Positions 49,701 through 61,820 of a DNA stretch of 64,000 nt are shown piece after piece. Position 1 is the first letter of the stretch; each line of letters starts with the position of its first letter. The notes beneath the pieces are model-generated. The model worked only from the letters and a program-made list of their open reading frames with translations. It was not told the DNA's origin and ran no database searches. The translations under genes were made by a program, and so were the position numbers. This stretch comes from Azolla caroliniana (lineage: Eukaryota > Polypodiophyta): positions 1,054,001 to 1,118,000 of the forward strand of contig JBHGNT010000006.1 in the NCBI GenBank assembly GCA_043228905.1, in the 5' to 3' direction.

Positions 49701-51187
49701 GATATGTCGTAAAGTCAGAGAATTGCGCAATGCTAGTGCATTGTTGCTTGCAAGAATGCAATATGTTATGTTTTGAAGTCAAAAAGGGAATAAGGTGACA
49801 ACCCAATCCTCGTTGTTGAGAACATTTTGTGGGGAAGGGAACCAAAGGTTTCACAAAGTCTAGATGTGTGAGGTAATGATGTTAAGGTGTTGCCTCTCAC
49901 TCCCAGAAAATGTGGCATGTGAGTGGGTTGTACTACACTCCCCAAAAGGAAAAGGAAAGCTAAAGGATTTTATATTGTATCTCGAGGAGTAAGTAGATGG
50001 CAACAAGCACCTTAGAAGTTAGGAACTTTAGGGGTGAAGTTCGAATTTCGTTGAAAGTGGAAATGGAAATTTAAAAAAAAAAAGAAGGATGGACCGTGAT
50101 AATGATGAAGAACCAAAATTAGAACTGGCTATGAGACGTGAGCAATAGATTCTCTCGAGCATTATTATTATTATGACATCGATAGTTTTGATGCAGCTGT
50201 TGTTGTTGTCTACTTCCAACTTAACTCTCTACCTACTAAATATTTGTTTTTTGGAACGTTTCTTTCCTTGTCTTCATGGAACTAAACTAGATTGATTGAC
50301 AGTTTTCCTTGTCGGCAAAATCAAGAGGTCATAAGCCTGCTGCTTGCCGTCGGAGCTATAGTGCCACCACACATTATTATTTAAACACTAAATAAAACAA
50401 ATATTTGTTTTTTGGGCTAGGAAGCTGCAGAACCAACGGCGTGCTCCTTCATACTTTAAGACAAGCACAAACACCTCTGTTTCTCTCTTAGTTTCCAATG
50501 CATTCCATTTGCATGAAACAATTCCTGCTAAAACGGTTTCTGCATCAATCTAGAGTTGCAAAACTTCTTAGCATTTTCTGTTGCTAATTAATAATCTTAT
50601 ATACACAAGCGGAACCCAAGAAAAAACATGGACTTTTCGTATTCAATTTGTAACTGAAGACCCTCGAATTAATTGAATTTGCACAAACTTGAAACAGATT
50701 TATTATTAGCATTATTATAATTGCTTACTGTATGAGGTTTAATCCTCTTCAGTAACGGCTGACAATAATCCATATGGCCATGGCTCTTTCTGTTGAAATC
50801 CTTAACCAGGAAATCCAATGTGGGTTCCAAAACCCTCAAAATAATATGTCGTTTTGGGAAACCATTTATATGTATGGTTTCTTATTTTTCATCTTATTAT
50901 TGTGTTAAACATTGATTATTTGCTTGATTTTCTGTGACTGCAAAGATTATGATTATGGATGTATGAGAAGTGAGGGTATTATGTACTGAATGCAAAAGAA
51001 AAAGAAGAAGAAGCAATGGGAAAAATGAAGAAGATGAACCTATCCGTCATCTTCTCTAGTGATAAATAGGTGAGAAAGACCATGGCCAAGAAAGGAGATG
51101 AATCATTCTCACCTTCTCAATGTTGAATGGCAGTGAAAGCAGAAGAAATCAATCTTAGACTTTCTCAGTGTGTTGAATGTAAGGGGA
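46727..51187. other. Long intergenic region, no gene recognised
   Basis: About 4.4 kb of AT-rich DNA. Frames are at most 90 codons, scattered on both strands, with no domain, RNA gene or transposon terminus that I recognise. The first few hundred bases probably hold the IQD 3' untranslated region. Confidence 0.5.
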
Positions 51188-51205
51188 GGGGGGGGGGGGG
51201 GGGGG
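51188..51205 (+). repeat. Poly-G run downstream of the ANTH gene
   Basis: Eighteen consecutive G, about 130 bp beyond the stop codon of the minus-strand ANTH gene. On the transcript strand this would be a C run in the 3' region. Confidence 0.85.
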
Positions 51206-51338
51206 ACCAATGGCGAATGCTGAATAATTGATCTTTCTTCATCTTCTCAGAGTTGAATTTAAGGGGAAAAGAAAAGAAAATAAACAAAATAGCGAAGAAG
51301 CATGCATCCTTCTTCATCTCTCAGTGTTGTGTGAAAGT

Positions 51339-53366
51339 TTAAGGATAGTATGACTTGGTACCATAATAATGGACAGGATCGACTGTTGACTGATACGGGT
51401 TTAGAAGAAAGGGGTTGTTATATGAGCTATATCCATGAATTAATCCCTGTTGCTGATATTGAGGCCATTGCTGTTGTTCTTGCATATGAAACTGCTGCTT
51501 CTTCTTCAATTCAGCTATCTGCACATAAGGTGGAGGAGGTATATTGAGAGAAGCTATGAAGGGGTCATGATTGTTTTCCATCGACCTTGTTCCTGGTACA
51601 AAAGAAGGAAGAACTGAGAAATCTGATGGAAATTGATTTGGTACAGTAATTTCCATGCTTTGCTTATCCTTTCCTTGCTCATATGGATTGTCCAAGAGCA
51701 AGAAATTGAATCCACCTGTTAAGCTTTCCATTGCTGGTCTTATTGGCACGTCACTATTCTCTGATTCTAGCAGTGCTAGCTCCCATCCTGGTACTGTATT
51801 TCCTTCTCTCTTTCTCTCATCGACGGTTATGGCAAAATTAGAGAACGTCTCCCATGAAGAAGCATTAACCTTGATTTCAGATTCTAACCCATTAAAGTTG
51901 TTCTCACATCTCTCTGAAGTTGTCATATTTTCTTCGTTCTTCCTTTCATCAATGTTTAGAAGACTATTAGAGAAGGCTTCCCATGAGGTATTAACGTTGG
52001 TTTTAGGTATTATGCCTTCAAATAGAGCTAATGTGCGGCTGTTCTCATGTCTTTCTGATGGTGATAAGCCACTGATGTCGATCAGATCAACAATATCACC
52101 ACCATTAGAAGTGCTTTCTTTAGACAAACTTTCAATCCCCTTCATTGATGCAGATATACTAACAGATTTCTCTTCTCTGCAGAGAACTGTGGAAGGAGAT
52201 GGTAATAGTGAAGCGTTCTTGTCATGATTCTCCTGAATATCCTCTACTATCACCTGATCTTTGAACCTTACAGAACGAGCCTGTGGTCGATTCTTACTTC
52301 TCTTGCTATTTCCAGATCGAGCAGATGAATTGGCTCGAAGCTTAAGAGAAGCTTCCATTGTCTCAAGCAGTTCTACTGATATCTTCTCAACGGATGGATA
52401 CTCTATTGATCGAGAAATCCCTAAAGTTTTGCAAAAACTATAGAAAGATACAAGTTCATCCACTCCTTTAGCTGTCTTACTGTAGACATCGAATGCACTG
52501 ATACAATCACATTGTTCCATATCAAAAAAACCATCTAACAAGATCGCCATTCCATCTTTAATGTCTTTGTATAGCAGAAAGCTTTCTGCCAGTATGAGAT
52601 GGATAGCAGAAAGCACAAGATTGTTTAGCTTTGCAGAGCCAGAAGGTCTACAGGAGAGGATTCTCTCAAGTAAACGCAAGAAGGAAGGGAACTTCTCCAT
52701 TAACTCGTAAGGTTTCATTTTTCTGACAGGTTTCTTTCTGTGTCTTACAGGTACGGCTTTCGGATAATTAACATACTCACGAAGATCGTGACTACTAGAA
52801 CTAGAGACAAAATCATAACGAGGAGGATGAGAATAAGGTTTCTTTAGCAAGTCATTCTGTTGATGAGGATCAGACAAAGAAGGAGCGGAAGAATCGAGAC
52901 GTTCTTCTAGATATAGGCCATAAGAGCTAACAAATGCATAAAACTCAGAAGCATGGGATTGCTGGGACGAATATTCATCACAGAAAGTATCACAGACTTT
53001 GGCTAACAAAACCTTACCTCGCTTTCTTGAAGCCACAAGTTCACGTTCAATGGAAGGATCTCCATCGCGAAGAAGACGATGAGAGAGAATCAGAGTCTTG
53101 AGAGCAACGACCCAATCCTTAGTTTTGCTAAGACGTTTGTGCAGACAGGAGATGGAGGTCTCTACATACTCTCTGGAGCAAGAAGTAAGGTAAAGAATCT
53201 CTTGGACGTACTTCTCTGCTGAAGGGAGCTCGTCATGACCTGTGGCTTTTACGATAGCGACTTCTAGATCTGCATGGTTTAGTGCTACCTTCGCGATGGA
53301 GATTGTCGTCTGATCTTTCATAGCTCCGATGACCTTTCGCAGGCCCTTGGCCTGCATCAACGCCAT
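51339..53366 (-). CDS. ANTH-domain clathrin assembly protein (AP180/CALM type)
   Basis: Intronless, 675 codons. The N terminus MALMQAKGLRKVIGAMKDQT with IAKVALNHADLEVAIVKATG is the start of the ANTH domain, which binds phosphoinositides. The domain continues with YVQEILYLTS, WVVALKTLILSHRLLRDGD and FYAFVSSYGLYLEERLD, and extends to about residue 340. A basic stretch (RHRKKPVRKMK) lies near 210. The disordered C-terminal half has a clathrin-box-like LIDIS, DPF (about 601-603), a PPPPY run and NPF (about 651-653), motifs that recruit clathrin adaptors and EH-domain proteins. It should act in clathrin-coated vesicle formation at the plasma membrane or trans-Golgi. The single-exon structure and size match the long plant CAP subgroup. 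The frame is intact. Confidence 0.93.
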   Translation of the reverse strand: MALMQAKGLRKVIGAMKDQTTISIAKVALNHADLEVAIVKATGHDELPSAEKYVQEILYLTSCSREYVETSISCLHKRLSKTKDWVVALKTLILSHRLLRDGDPSIERELVASRKRGKVLLAKVCDTFCDEYSSQQSHASEFYAFVSSYGLYLEERLDSSAPSLSDPHQQNDLLKKPYSHPPRYDFVSSSSSHDLREYVNYPKAVPVRHRKKPVRKMKPYELMEKFPSFLRLLERILSCRPSGSAKLNNLVLSAIHLILAESFLLYKDIKDGMAILLDGFFDMEQCDCISAFDVYSKTAKGVDELVSFYSFCKTLGISRSIEYPSVEKISVELLETMEASLKLRANSSARSGNSKRSKNRPQARSVRFKDQVIVEDIQENHDKNASLLPSPSTVLCREEKSVSISASMKGIESLSKESTSNGGDIVDLIDISGLSPSERHENSRTLALFEGIIPKTNVNTSWEAFSNSLLNIDERKNEENMTTSERCENNFNGLESEIKVNASSWETFSNFAITVDERKREGNTVPGWELALLESENSDVPIRPAMESLTGGFNFLLLDNPYEQGKDKQSMEITVPNQFPSDFSVLPSFVPGTRSMENNHDPFIASLNIPPPPYVQIAELKKKQQFHMQEQQQWPQYQQQGLIHGYSSYNNPFLLNPYQSTVDPVHYYGTKSYYP

Positions 53367-54013
53367 AGCCGAAAACGCTTCGGATTTGGCCCCTGCTGTT
53401 GAGATCAGAAGGGAGAGAAGAAGAAGAAGAAGAATGCGATTAACGGAAATTCCTCGTACGACAAGACATTGTAGACGTTATTAGACGCAGGATTTCATGG
53501 ATACGATGACGAAACTCATGACTGCTTTCATGGAATTCAGGATTTCTTTGTCTGAGCGTGTATAGAATATGCGATATTTTGTCTCTGTCCACATCTGTGC
53601 GAAAGCAGAGGGAGAATGTTGATACATAGTCTATGAAAACGATCGCAGCACATATGAAGGAGAAACATGGGAGAAGGAAAAGGGGTAAGCTAAGAAAAAA
53701 AAATCTGTGCAGAATGGGAGAAGAAATGGAAGAATGTATCAGAATTTGGAAGATCGCTGAGAAGAACACGGCTATGGATAGCTTGCTCAGAAGAAGAAGA
53801 AGAAGAAAAGCAACATAGTCAAGAAAAAGAGGAGAACATTATAGCGATGGAAAGGTCTCCCGGCACAGAATGGATATTATAGCTATGGAAAGAAAGCTCG
53901 CTCAACACAGACCAAAGAATAAAGAAGAAGAAGAAGAAGAAGAAGAACATGATGATAATGGAAGAGAAACACAGGAGGAGCAGGAGAAAGTGCTTTTCCC
54001 ACAGGTCGTTGTC

Positions 54014-54075
54014 CTACGTGGCACGTCTACGTGGCGATATTGATGCCACCTCAGGCTCCTTGGCTCGCCACGTAG
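54014..54075. promoter_or_regulatory. Cluster of three ACGTGGC (G-box/ABRE-type) elements
   Basis: CTACGTGGC occurs at 54014-54022 and 54027-54035, and inverted (GCCACGTAG) at 54067-54075. The cluster is about 650-710 bp upstream of the ANTH start codon. ACGTGGC is the core of abscisic-acid response and other bZIP sites. The outer pair also forms a short inverted repeat. Confidence 0.55.
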
Positions 54076-54089
54076 GATGGTGAAACGGA

Positions 54090-55293
54090 AGGGCTTCCCC
54101 TCCTCTTAGGCCAAGGATATATATGTACATATATATTATATACATATATCATTCATTATATGTATATACCTTCCTTCATTTCCTTGAGGCCTTTTGTGAG
54201 GAGGATGGATGTGTGTGTGTGTGTATTTTTGCCGTGTGTGCATGGACCCAATGATAGGGATGGATGGACGCCCAACGATCGGGGGCAATAGGAACCCTAC
54301 ACTATGGGCGAGCAAGTACCTTGTATCTCCTTTTCACATTGCTATCGGTATGCTTGTAGGTCACATGTAGAGTTGGGTTCTAGAATGGCAACACCATTGG
54401 TGATGCTCTCGTGAAGTTACGACTTCAGATCTACCTCCTCAAAATAGTGCCTCTATCTTTATTAGAATAATGGTTCGTGCTCTGGTTTGTCTTTTTATCT
54501 ACAATTGACAATGACATTTCTTGATGTCAAGCTTCACTCGCATGGAGCGTTTAGTGTAGGCTTACATCTCATCTTCTCTCTAAATTTAGGTGACTGAAAA
54601 TATCCATATGACAACCCAATTTAAAAAACATGGCTTTGTGTGTTTGTTCCATATTTTCCTTTTTTGCGACTTGGTTCACATTTGGAGATTTGTGTTCACA
54701 AATATGCTAATAAGCATTTCAAAGACAGAACAAAGTTATGTGGGTCATACATAAACCATGCATGATCCATCCATCACCCATCCTCTTTCAACCATTCATG
54801 AACCCATGTGCCAACAATGCATGCATTCATCTATAACCCTCAACCACAACAATAGATGATTGACCTATCTAAGTATACATAGTAACATATATATTATAGT
54901 CGTTATTCAATAATGAAACCATAAATTTATGGACAAGTTAACCTTAAGCTTGTACTCATTAAACATTACATTGAGGCATGTAATTAGAGTATCTACAAAA
55001 CCTCTAAAAATATTAAATGAAAGAGAAATGTGTATTTAATCATGGTAGTCTAAATCTCATGTCAAATAGATATTTAACTGTAAGGTAAAATGTGAGGGGA
55101 AAATTCCATCAATTCTTCACCCACTAGAGAGTCGAGTACTAATGGTTCAAATCTTGATAATTTATTAGACGCTATTAACAAGGCACTACCCCACTTTTAC
55201 AGACAAGGGACACCCAATACAAGTAGGGATATGCTTCAACTCCCTTGATATTAAATTGTTAATGTCCCATCAACAAATAGGTGGAATGACGCG
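54090..55293. other. Intergenic, no gene recognised
   Basis: An AT palindrome-rich stretch (TATATGTACATATATATTATATACATATA near 54119-54147), a (GT)n run (54211-54224) and AT-rich DNA with no open frame of interest. Confidence 0.5.
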
Positions 55294-58093
55294 ATGTGTT
55301 TAGACTTCAAACGGTTTGGAATAGTTATTAATAACTATGTGTTTGACTATCAAATCAACCAAAGTGATACTCGAGCATACGAGGCGAGATTGATGTTATT
55401 CAATGCTATGGTGGTCCAAGTGTTGCTTTATGGAATGGAATTGTGGGCTGGCATTATCTCACTTAGTGCATGGAATGAAATAGAGAAAATTCAAAAATTG
55501 TTCTTAGCTAAACAATTGCGAGGTGATTGGCCCATAGGGGTGCAAGCCATCAGAAGAGTATACAAGTATATCATCAAATCAAGAATAAGCTTGATAACAT
55601 ATTTCCAAAATAGGCTTGGAACACAAGATGCAATGTACCCAAACATGAACATCAAAATCCTCTCATTTGCTTGGGTGCTCGACATTATGAATTCGTTTAA
55701 AGAATGAGTAAAAGATCTATTGGAGCTCTCATGTGATATTATGAAGTATGTGATCATTGAAGATAGATAGTACGAGGCACTAAGGATGAATTTACAAGAT
55801 GCTAAAATTACAAATTTGGAATATTACATTACAAAGGTTTAGCTATCAATGTTGACCCCAATACAAGGCAAAAATGTTGGAACATGTTCAATTGCATCTT
55901 ATTACAATTTACCCCCACGAACCATCAATTTTGAAGAGCCTTAACACTTCCTCAAACTCGCTCACACTCTCCCATGAATCTTAATTCATGTTAAGAAAAT
56001 ACAAGGAGGAAGTAAAGAAGAAAGGGTACACTCACTCGACCACCCATTAGCAAAGGTGAGGGACAAAATTGAGTCCCCTATTGGCGTCCTATGTTCAACA
56101 TAGAATGAGAAATATCCACGCAAATGTATTGTGGATCCTACTTATTATATAGGATTTGGATCCCTCCTCACATACAATTGATAATTTATGAGGGGTTTCT
56201 CAATTACCCCTCCTTACACATGGATTTGGTCCTAGGCTTTGACAAGCAATTCCATGCGTCTCTTGTGAGTAAGTCAGTCATTAGAATACTAGTATCAATG
56301 AATAAACACCAATTAACAATCGGCAATGGTTCGGTCGGTTTGAGAGGGCCCAAACTGAACCGTTTAAATTTTTTTTAAACCTGAACCAAACCGTGAAACC
56401 GAACTGTTAAACATTATCCAAACCATTAAACCATTAAACCGTAAAAACTGCAGTTTTGTGGTTCGGTTTCGGTTTTCAACATTGGTCAAATTTTTTATTT
56501 TTTAAAATTTATAATATTTCATTATTTAGAATTTTTAGAATTTTTAAGATGTTCCTAAAATGTGAGAATAAGGTGTAAAAATGAAAAGATTGTTTAAAAA
56601 CAATTTAAATTTATTTTTTTTAAAATAAAAAAAATAAAAACCGTTAAACCATTAAACCGTTTAAACCACGGTTTTTAACTGTTGAAACCAAACCGAACCG
56701 AACCGTTGAAATAGTTACGCCGTTAAACCATGGTTTCGCGGTTCGGTTCGGTTCAAACCGAACTGTTGCCGATTGTTAACACCAATGGCCTCTTTTTGTC
56801 TAGATACATATCATGTAGTAGCATGGGCCTTGATTGTGTTTCGTGTGGAAAAATATTAATGAAGGTAGGGGAATGATTGTTTGAATAGTATGTAAATTTA
56901 AGATACAACTTTGTCGTATTGTTGCTGAAATGGACCAGGAATAATGGTTGAAATGATTGGTTTTGATATAAAAATGAGTGGTTTCACTTATGAACTGAAT
57001 TTTGGGTTTAGTCATGAAACATTCATCCATGTATGTATAGGATACAACCTTTTTTACTCGGATCAAAGAGAATTGTTGAAAGGCCTTTTTTCTATTTATT
57101 AACTCCTAAATTACATTAAGTGTCAACTTGCTAATCAATAGGATCAATGAGCTTATTATCATCACAACTGGTTTTTCTAAGGCACATGTACTATGGTGTT
57201 AAGGCCCATTGAACTTATCAATCATTGATCCCCACTCACCAGTTATTCCCGACTTGAGTTTACCGCAACTCATCCAATAGAATTGATAGATCAATTACCA
57301 AACATCAAGGTGTTATTCATTCAAATTGAATATTTAAACGAGTCATGCTCTCTCTCTGTCTCTCTCTCTCATGTGGAAGCAATTAGAGAGACCTTTGGTG
57401 ACGATGTTATCACATCAACTCCAAAGCAAATCGACAGTACCACATGACATTATTAGAGCAGAGTTTAGTCTACCCCCGATGTTAGTAGAAACACTCTTTC
57501 AAGTGGTAGAACCACAAGATAGGATATCCCGTCGAGCCTTTGAGGCATCTTGATCCCTACATGCGTTTGGAGACACTAGCTATTGGTATAGCACTGTGGT
57601 GAGTTGGTTACTTGCAAACGGCATTGATATTAATAACTTACCCCCCCTTAAGTACAACCATGGTATTGATCAAACTCTCTCTCATGAAGATAGTAATAAA
57701 GTGATACGCCAAGAAATATGGCAAATTTACACTCGATATAAATGGATCACCCCATGAGAGCCACTCCCATCTAAAATGTTGTACTATAAGGAACACTTCT
57801 TGCACTTCTCTAAGTTAGCTTTTATTACACGACCAAGATATCTATATACATTCTTATCAAATGCACTAAGGGTGGCCATTGGACAACTTAGGATATCATC
57901 TCACCAACTTGAGATTGAGAATGGTCGGGCAAATAGAGTCCCTAGAGAGGAAAGGCTATGTAGGTTATGCCACATAGAGATAGAGGATGAGCTGATATCA
58001 CTTCACATGCAAGTGCCCAACTTATGCCGAGATACGGGCGGAATACCAAGACATATTAGGTGTCATGAACATCGACTCGAATGTGAACCTTAG
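55294..58093 (+). mobile_element. LINE remnant, split by a MITE
   Basis: Frame 55294-55707 (137 codons) carries AMVVQVLLYGMELWAG and LSAWNEIEKIQKLFLAKQL, the post-RT region of LINEs. Frames 57371-57553 and 57776-58093, with one stop between continuing pieces (IRQEIWQIYTRYKWITP), end in RISSHQLEIENGRANRVPRE and CRLCHIEIED, a zinc-binding C terminus. The catalytic RT core is missing, so it is 5' truncated. A 465-bp element sits inside at 56314-56778. Confidence 0.8.
56314..56778. mobile_element. hAT-like MITE with 13-bp termini and 8-bp duplication
   Basis: TAACAATCGGCAA at the left end is matched exactly in inverted form at the right (TTGCCGATTGTTA). Both sides carry the direct repeat ACACCAAT (56306-56313 and 56779-56786). 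The interior has inverted GGTTCGGT/ACCGAACC motifs and many AACCGTTAAACC units, and no coding frame. An 8-bp duplication fits hAT elements. Confidence 0.85.
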
Positions 58094-59149
58094 GCCCTTG
58101 TATATATATTTCTCCTAGAGAAACTTTAGACTTCAAACCTTTGGATAAAGAGTGGTATGTAAGACCTAGTCTGCAAGAATTAGTATGCTTGATATTATAG
58201 TATGTAAGACTTGGCATGAGCATGCTTATCATGCATCACTACATGTATAAAAAGGGTTGATCTCCCTTGTTAACATCAAGGAGATCAACACCAGTCATGG
58301 AATAGATATTTTTACTCATTGTCATCAACTTCTCGATCTCCCTATCTCATCAACTTCCCCATCTCTTTACCCCCAATTGTTCATCCGTGACATTAGGACC
58401 CTCTCCAAACTATTAGATACCCCGAGTGTAAAGAGACTAGGTACATAGGTATATTTTAGAGCTAAAACAACATAAGGAGAATAAATTACAAAGTCTTAAC
58501 CATAACCCTTTTACTATTCATAAACATGTAACTAGTGTAAATTTTCAGGAACAAGGGTAGACGATGTATGTGGATACATTTACACCACTCGACCTCTCTC
58601 TTGAGGAAGCAAAAATGCAAAGAACAACTAAACGCCCTCGGATGTTGGGCTTCAAAACAAGTTGACGTGGAGTAGTAAAGATTAAGAAGATAAGGGAACG
58701 TGAGCTACATCGACTAGAAGCTATGGTTGGGGTACCTTTTACATTGACATCACGGGCCACATCCACATCGCAACCCTTTGACCTCCCGCTTCTTTTCGAG
58801 AGACTTGGATGGAAATGAAATTAGGCCTAGCATAACATTTTCATTGTAGAACATGATTTTTATATAGAACATGTTTATTATTTTACTAGAACTATTTAGC
58901 TTAAACTCTATTTTATCTTATTTTTATTTATTTATTACTCTCAGATGTTTCTACCCGAAGCTGACTCTCCTCCGGCGGTTGCTGCTCCATCCGCTAAAAG
59001 TTCTCCACTTCTCAAGAGTTCTCCTGGTATAACCGTGGAGTTTTGGTTTATACAGGTATTGTTATTAGAACATTCATATGTTCTCAATCTGGTATTTGTG
59101 GTGTTCGAACTTTCCCACCAATAATTCCTTTTTTCTATTTTTTTCCCCG
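58094..59149. other. Intergenic, no gene recognised
   Basis: AT-rich DNA. GTGGTGTTCGAACTTTCCC near 59098-59116 resembles a pol III B box and directly precedes dispersed repeat copy 3, suggesting one SINE. Confidence 0.45.
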
Positions 59150-59226
59150 TGAATGGGTAAATATCCCATTTTTTGTCGTAAACCATTCGTCTCATGGGCC
59201 AATTTTGGCCTTAGAAGACGTTAATA

Positions 59227-59319
<93 letters not shown>

Positions 59320-59338
59320 TGTATGTATGTATGTATTA
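59150..59338 (+). repeat. Dispersed short repeat, copy 3, with (CT)n(TA)n(GTAT)n tail
   Basis: TGAATGGGTAAATATCCCAT ... CTCATGGGCCAATTTTGGCC ... TTAGAAGACGTTAATAT (59150-59227) matches copy 1 at 42742 closely and then enters CT, TA and GTAT repeats. Confidence 0.87.
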
Positions 59339-60400
59339 TATACGAAAATTGGGTTTATGGGTGAATTTTTATTAACCTATATACGTATGTTCAAATCTTA
59401 GTAACTTTGTTCAAAACACTTACTAACTAAGCTAAATTTGTCTAGGTTTTGTCCCTATGTTCTATGATGGGCCGTTCGTAATATTCTATTCAAACCATAC
59501 ATTTGGGTTCAATCTCACGAACTCACTAGTTTTGTAGAGGAGATGTAATTGAGAGTTTATATATATATTAAATTTATATATAAGGAAAGGGCATGTGGTA
59601 AATAACAAAAAAATATAGGGGCATTCGGGGAATAAAGAAATACCCAAAGGTGTTTAGAGTTTCCTTTCATTTCCAAGTTGCATCACAAAACATTGTTAAT
59701 ATGAACAAAATCGGGTAGGAAGTATGTGCATGAAAATCATATTCACATTTTAACACAAACTTCAATATCTGGTTACAAAAGTAGAATTATGGGTATGAAA
59801 TCCTAAATTGTAAAATTTCAATGAACATTTGGTAGTTGCATGACCCTTCGAAAATGAAAACTTAAATTGTAAAACTTCAATGAACATTTGGTCATGGTGT
59901 GACCCTTAACTAATAAGTGTAACATCATACTCGAATGTAATAAATATGCAGCAAAAACTTGAATTCTATTTCTTATTTTGATGTTAGAACCATTAATTGC
60001 TGATATTCATTGCAACCTACCAGCTACGACCAAAAACTTCCACGACACATTAACAAATACAATCTTCAATTAAAGATGATTCCAAAATGTTCACACACAT
60101 ATTTAATCTACAAACCTATTGAAATATCACACAAAAATTACAATTGTAACTACCAAATTATAATTACACATTTTGTTTGATTGGATTGATAAAATTCAAG
60201 ACCTTTCCATAACAAAGAAGATAATAAGAAAGGTAGAATTGGTTGCAACTAAATTTCATGTTAATATTAGAGCACATTCAATCAATAATGAAGATGTAGT
60301 TAATGATATGCATGTACATGTTGCAAGGGCAAATGTTGTGCAAACAATCTAGATCTTCATATGCAAGGTGTAGATATATAATTACATGTTAGATGCATTA
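59339..60400. other. Intergenic, no gene recognised
   Basis: AT-rich DNA. AACATTTGGTxxTxGxxTGACCCTT recurs near 59823 and 59882 as a short tandem duplication (about 60 bp). Nothing else was recognised. Confidence 0.5.
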
Positions 60401-61820
60401 ATTTTTTTTAAATAAAAAATATCCTCCATTCGTGTTAAAACTAAAGTGGCCAGAGACAATATACAAAATAGTCCACTATTACAATGAATATTGCATATCT
60501 TGTTACCTTTTTCTATATATCTTGAGCTACCACAAGACTTCAAGATGCATATGAAGGTGATAATGATTGGGGAAAGGCCCTCATTTTCCATTTGTTTGAG
60601 CAAGAACTAAGGCTTCATAAACTTGATTATGCTTAGTATATCCAACAATGAGCACATTCCAATAGACAATATTTCGATCAGGAAGCCCTTTTAGCACTTT
60701 CTCTGCTTTTGCAAGCATCCCACATTTGATATACATATCCACCAAGGTGGTAGCAAGTACAGTACCCCCCTCCATTAACTACATACTCATGATTCTCTCA
60801 TGAATTTTCTCTCCTATGTGCATTGTTTCTGTGCTTCTACAAGCCTTCAATGTACAAATGAAGGTGACTGCATTTGGAGAAAGCCCCTCACTTTGCATAT
60901 GTTCAAAACCGTATAACACTTCATAACATTGACCTTGTTGGCCATATATTGCAAGTAGTGCATTCCAAGAGATAACATTTTGGGTAGGGAGCTCTTTAAG
61001 AACTTCTTGTGCCTTAACAGGCACACCACATTTGGCATACATATCAATTAAACCAGTCCCCAATAAAACGTCTTTATCATGAAGCCCGTACAGACAACCT
61101 CATGATGAATTTGTTTGCCCTTTCCTAATGCTCCTATGTTGCTACACGCCTTCAAACTGCAAATGAATGTGCTAGTAACTAGGGCAATGCCATCATCCTG
61201 AATTAGTTTAAAACAGTCCAACACTTTGTGGCCTTGACCCTGTTTAGCATACCCACCAATAAGTGCATTCCAAGAGACTATATCTCGAATAGGAAGCTCT
61301 TGAAGCACTTTCTGATATTTTCAAACAATCTACATTTGGCTTACATATCCACTAAGGGATTTCCAAGCATAAAATCATTTTTCAGAAACCTTGAGATGAG
61401 AACCATATTATGCATTTGTTTACCCTTGTGTAGAGCTCATATGTTTCCACAAGCCTTAAAAATGCAAACAGAATGAGATCACATCAGGAGAAAGCCCCTC
61501 ACTTTGCATACGTTTATAACACTTCAGTGCTTCAAGAACTTGCCCCTAATGGATATACCCTGAAATTAATGCAGACCAAGAGACTATTCCTCAGACAAGA
61601 AGCCCTTCAAGCACTTCTTGAGTCTTCTTGAGTACACCACATTCCACACACATGTCAATCAAAGCATTTCCAATCACTGCATTCTTCTCCAGCAGACCCT
61701 TATTTATAAATTTACTGTAGATTAGTTTTCCTTTTTCTATATCTCATGTGCTACCACAAACTCTCAAGATGCCAATAAGGGTTAGTATACTTGGAGAGAA
61801 GCCTTCGCTTTGCATAAGTT
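60401..61820 (-). pseudogene. PPR pseudogene
   Basis: On the minus strand, pieces in several frames give successive PLS motifs: LMQSEGFSPS (61817 end), NALIDMCVECG, GIVSWSALISGY, RDIVSWNALIGGYAKQGQGH, FICSLKACSNIGALGKGKQI, DMYAKCGVPVKAQEVLKELP, NVISWNALLAIYGQQGQ, FICTLKACRSTE, TTLVDMYIKCGMLAKAEKVL and FICILKSCGSSRYIEKG. At least five stops or frame changes interrupt it, and neither end is present. The upstream (5') side ends abruptly at Copia-derived DNA near 61820. Confidence 0.88.

Noticed and set aside
53440-53769. Minus-strand frame of 109 codons just upstream of the ANTH start
   Set aside because: Lies in the probable promoter/leader, low complexity hydrophobic then Arg-rich sequence, no domain, no clear splice link to the ANTH start, which already has the conserved family N terminus.
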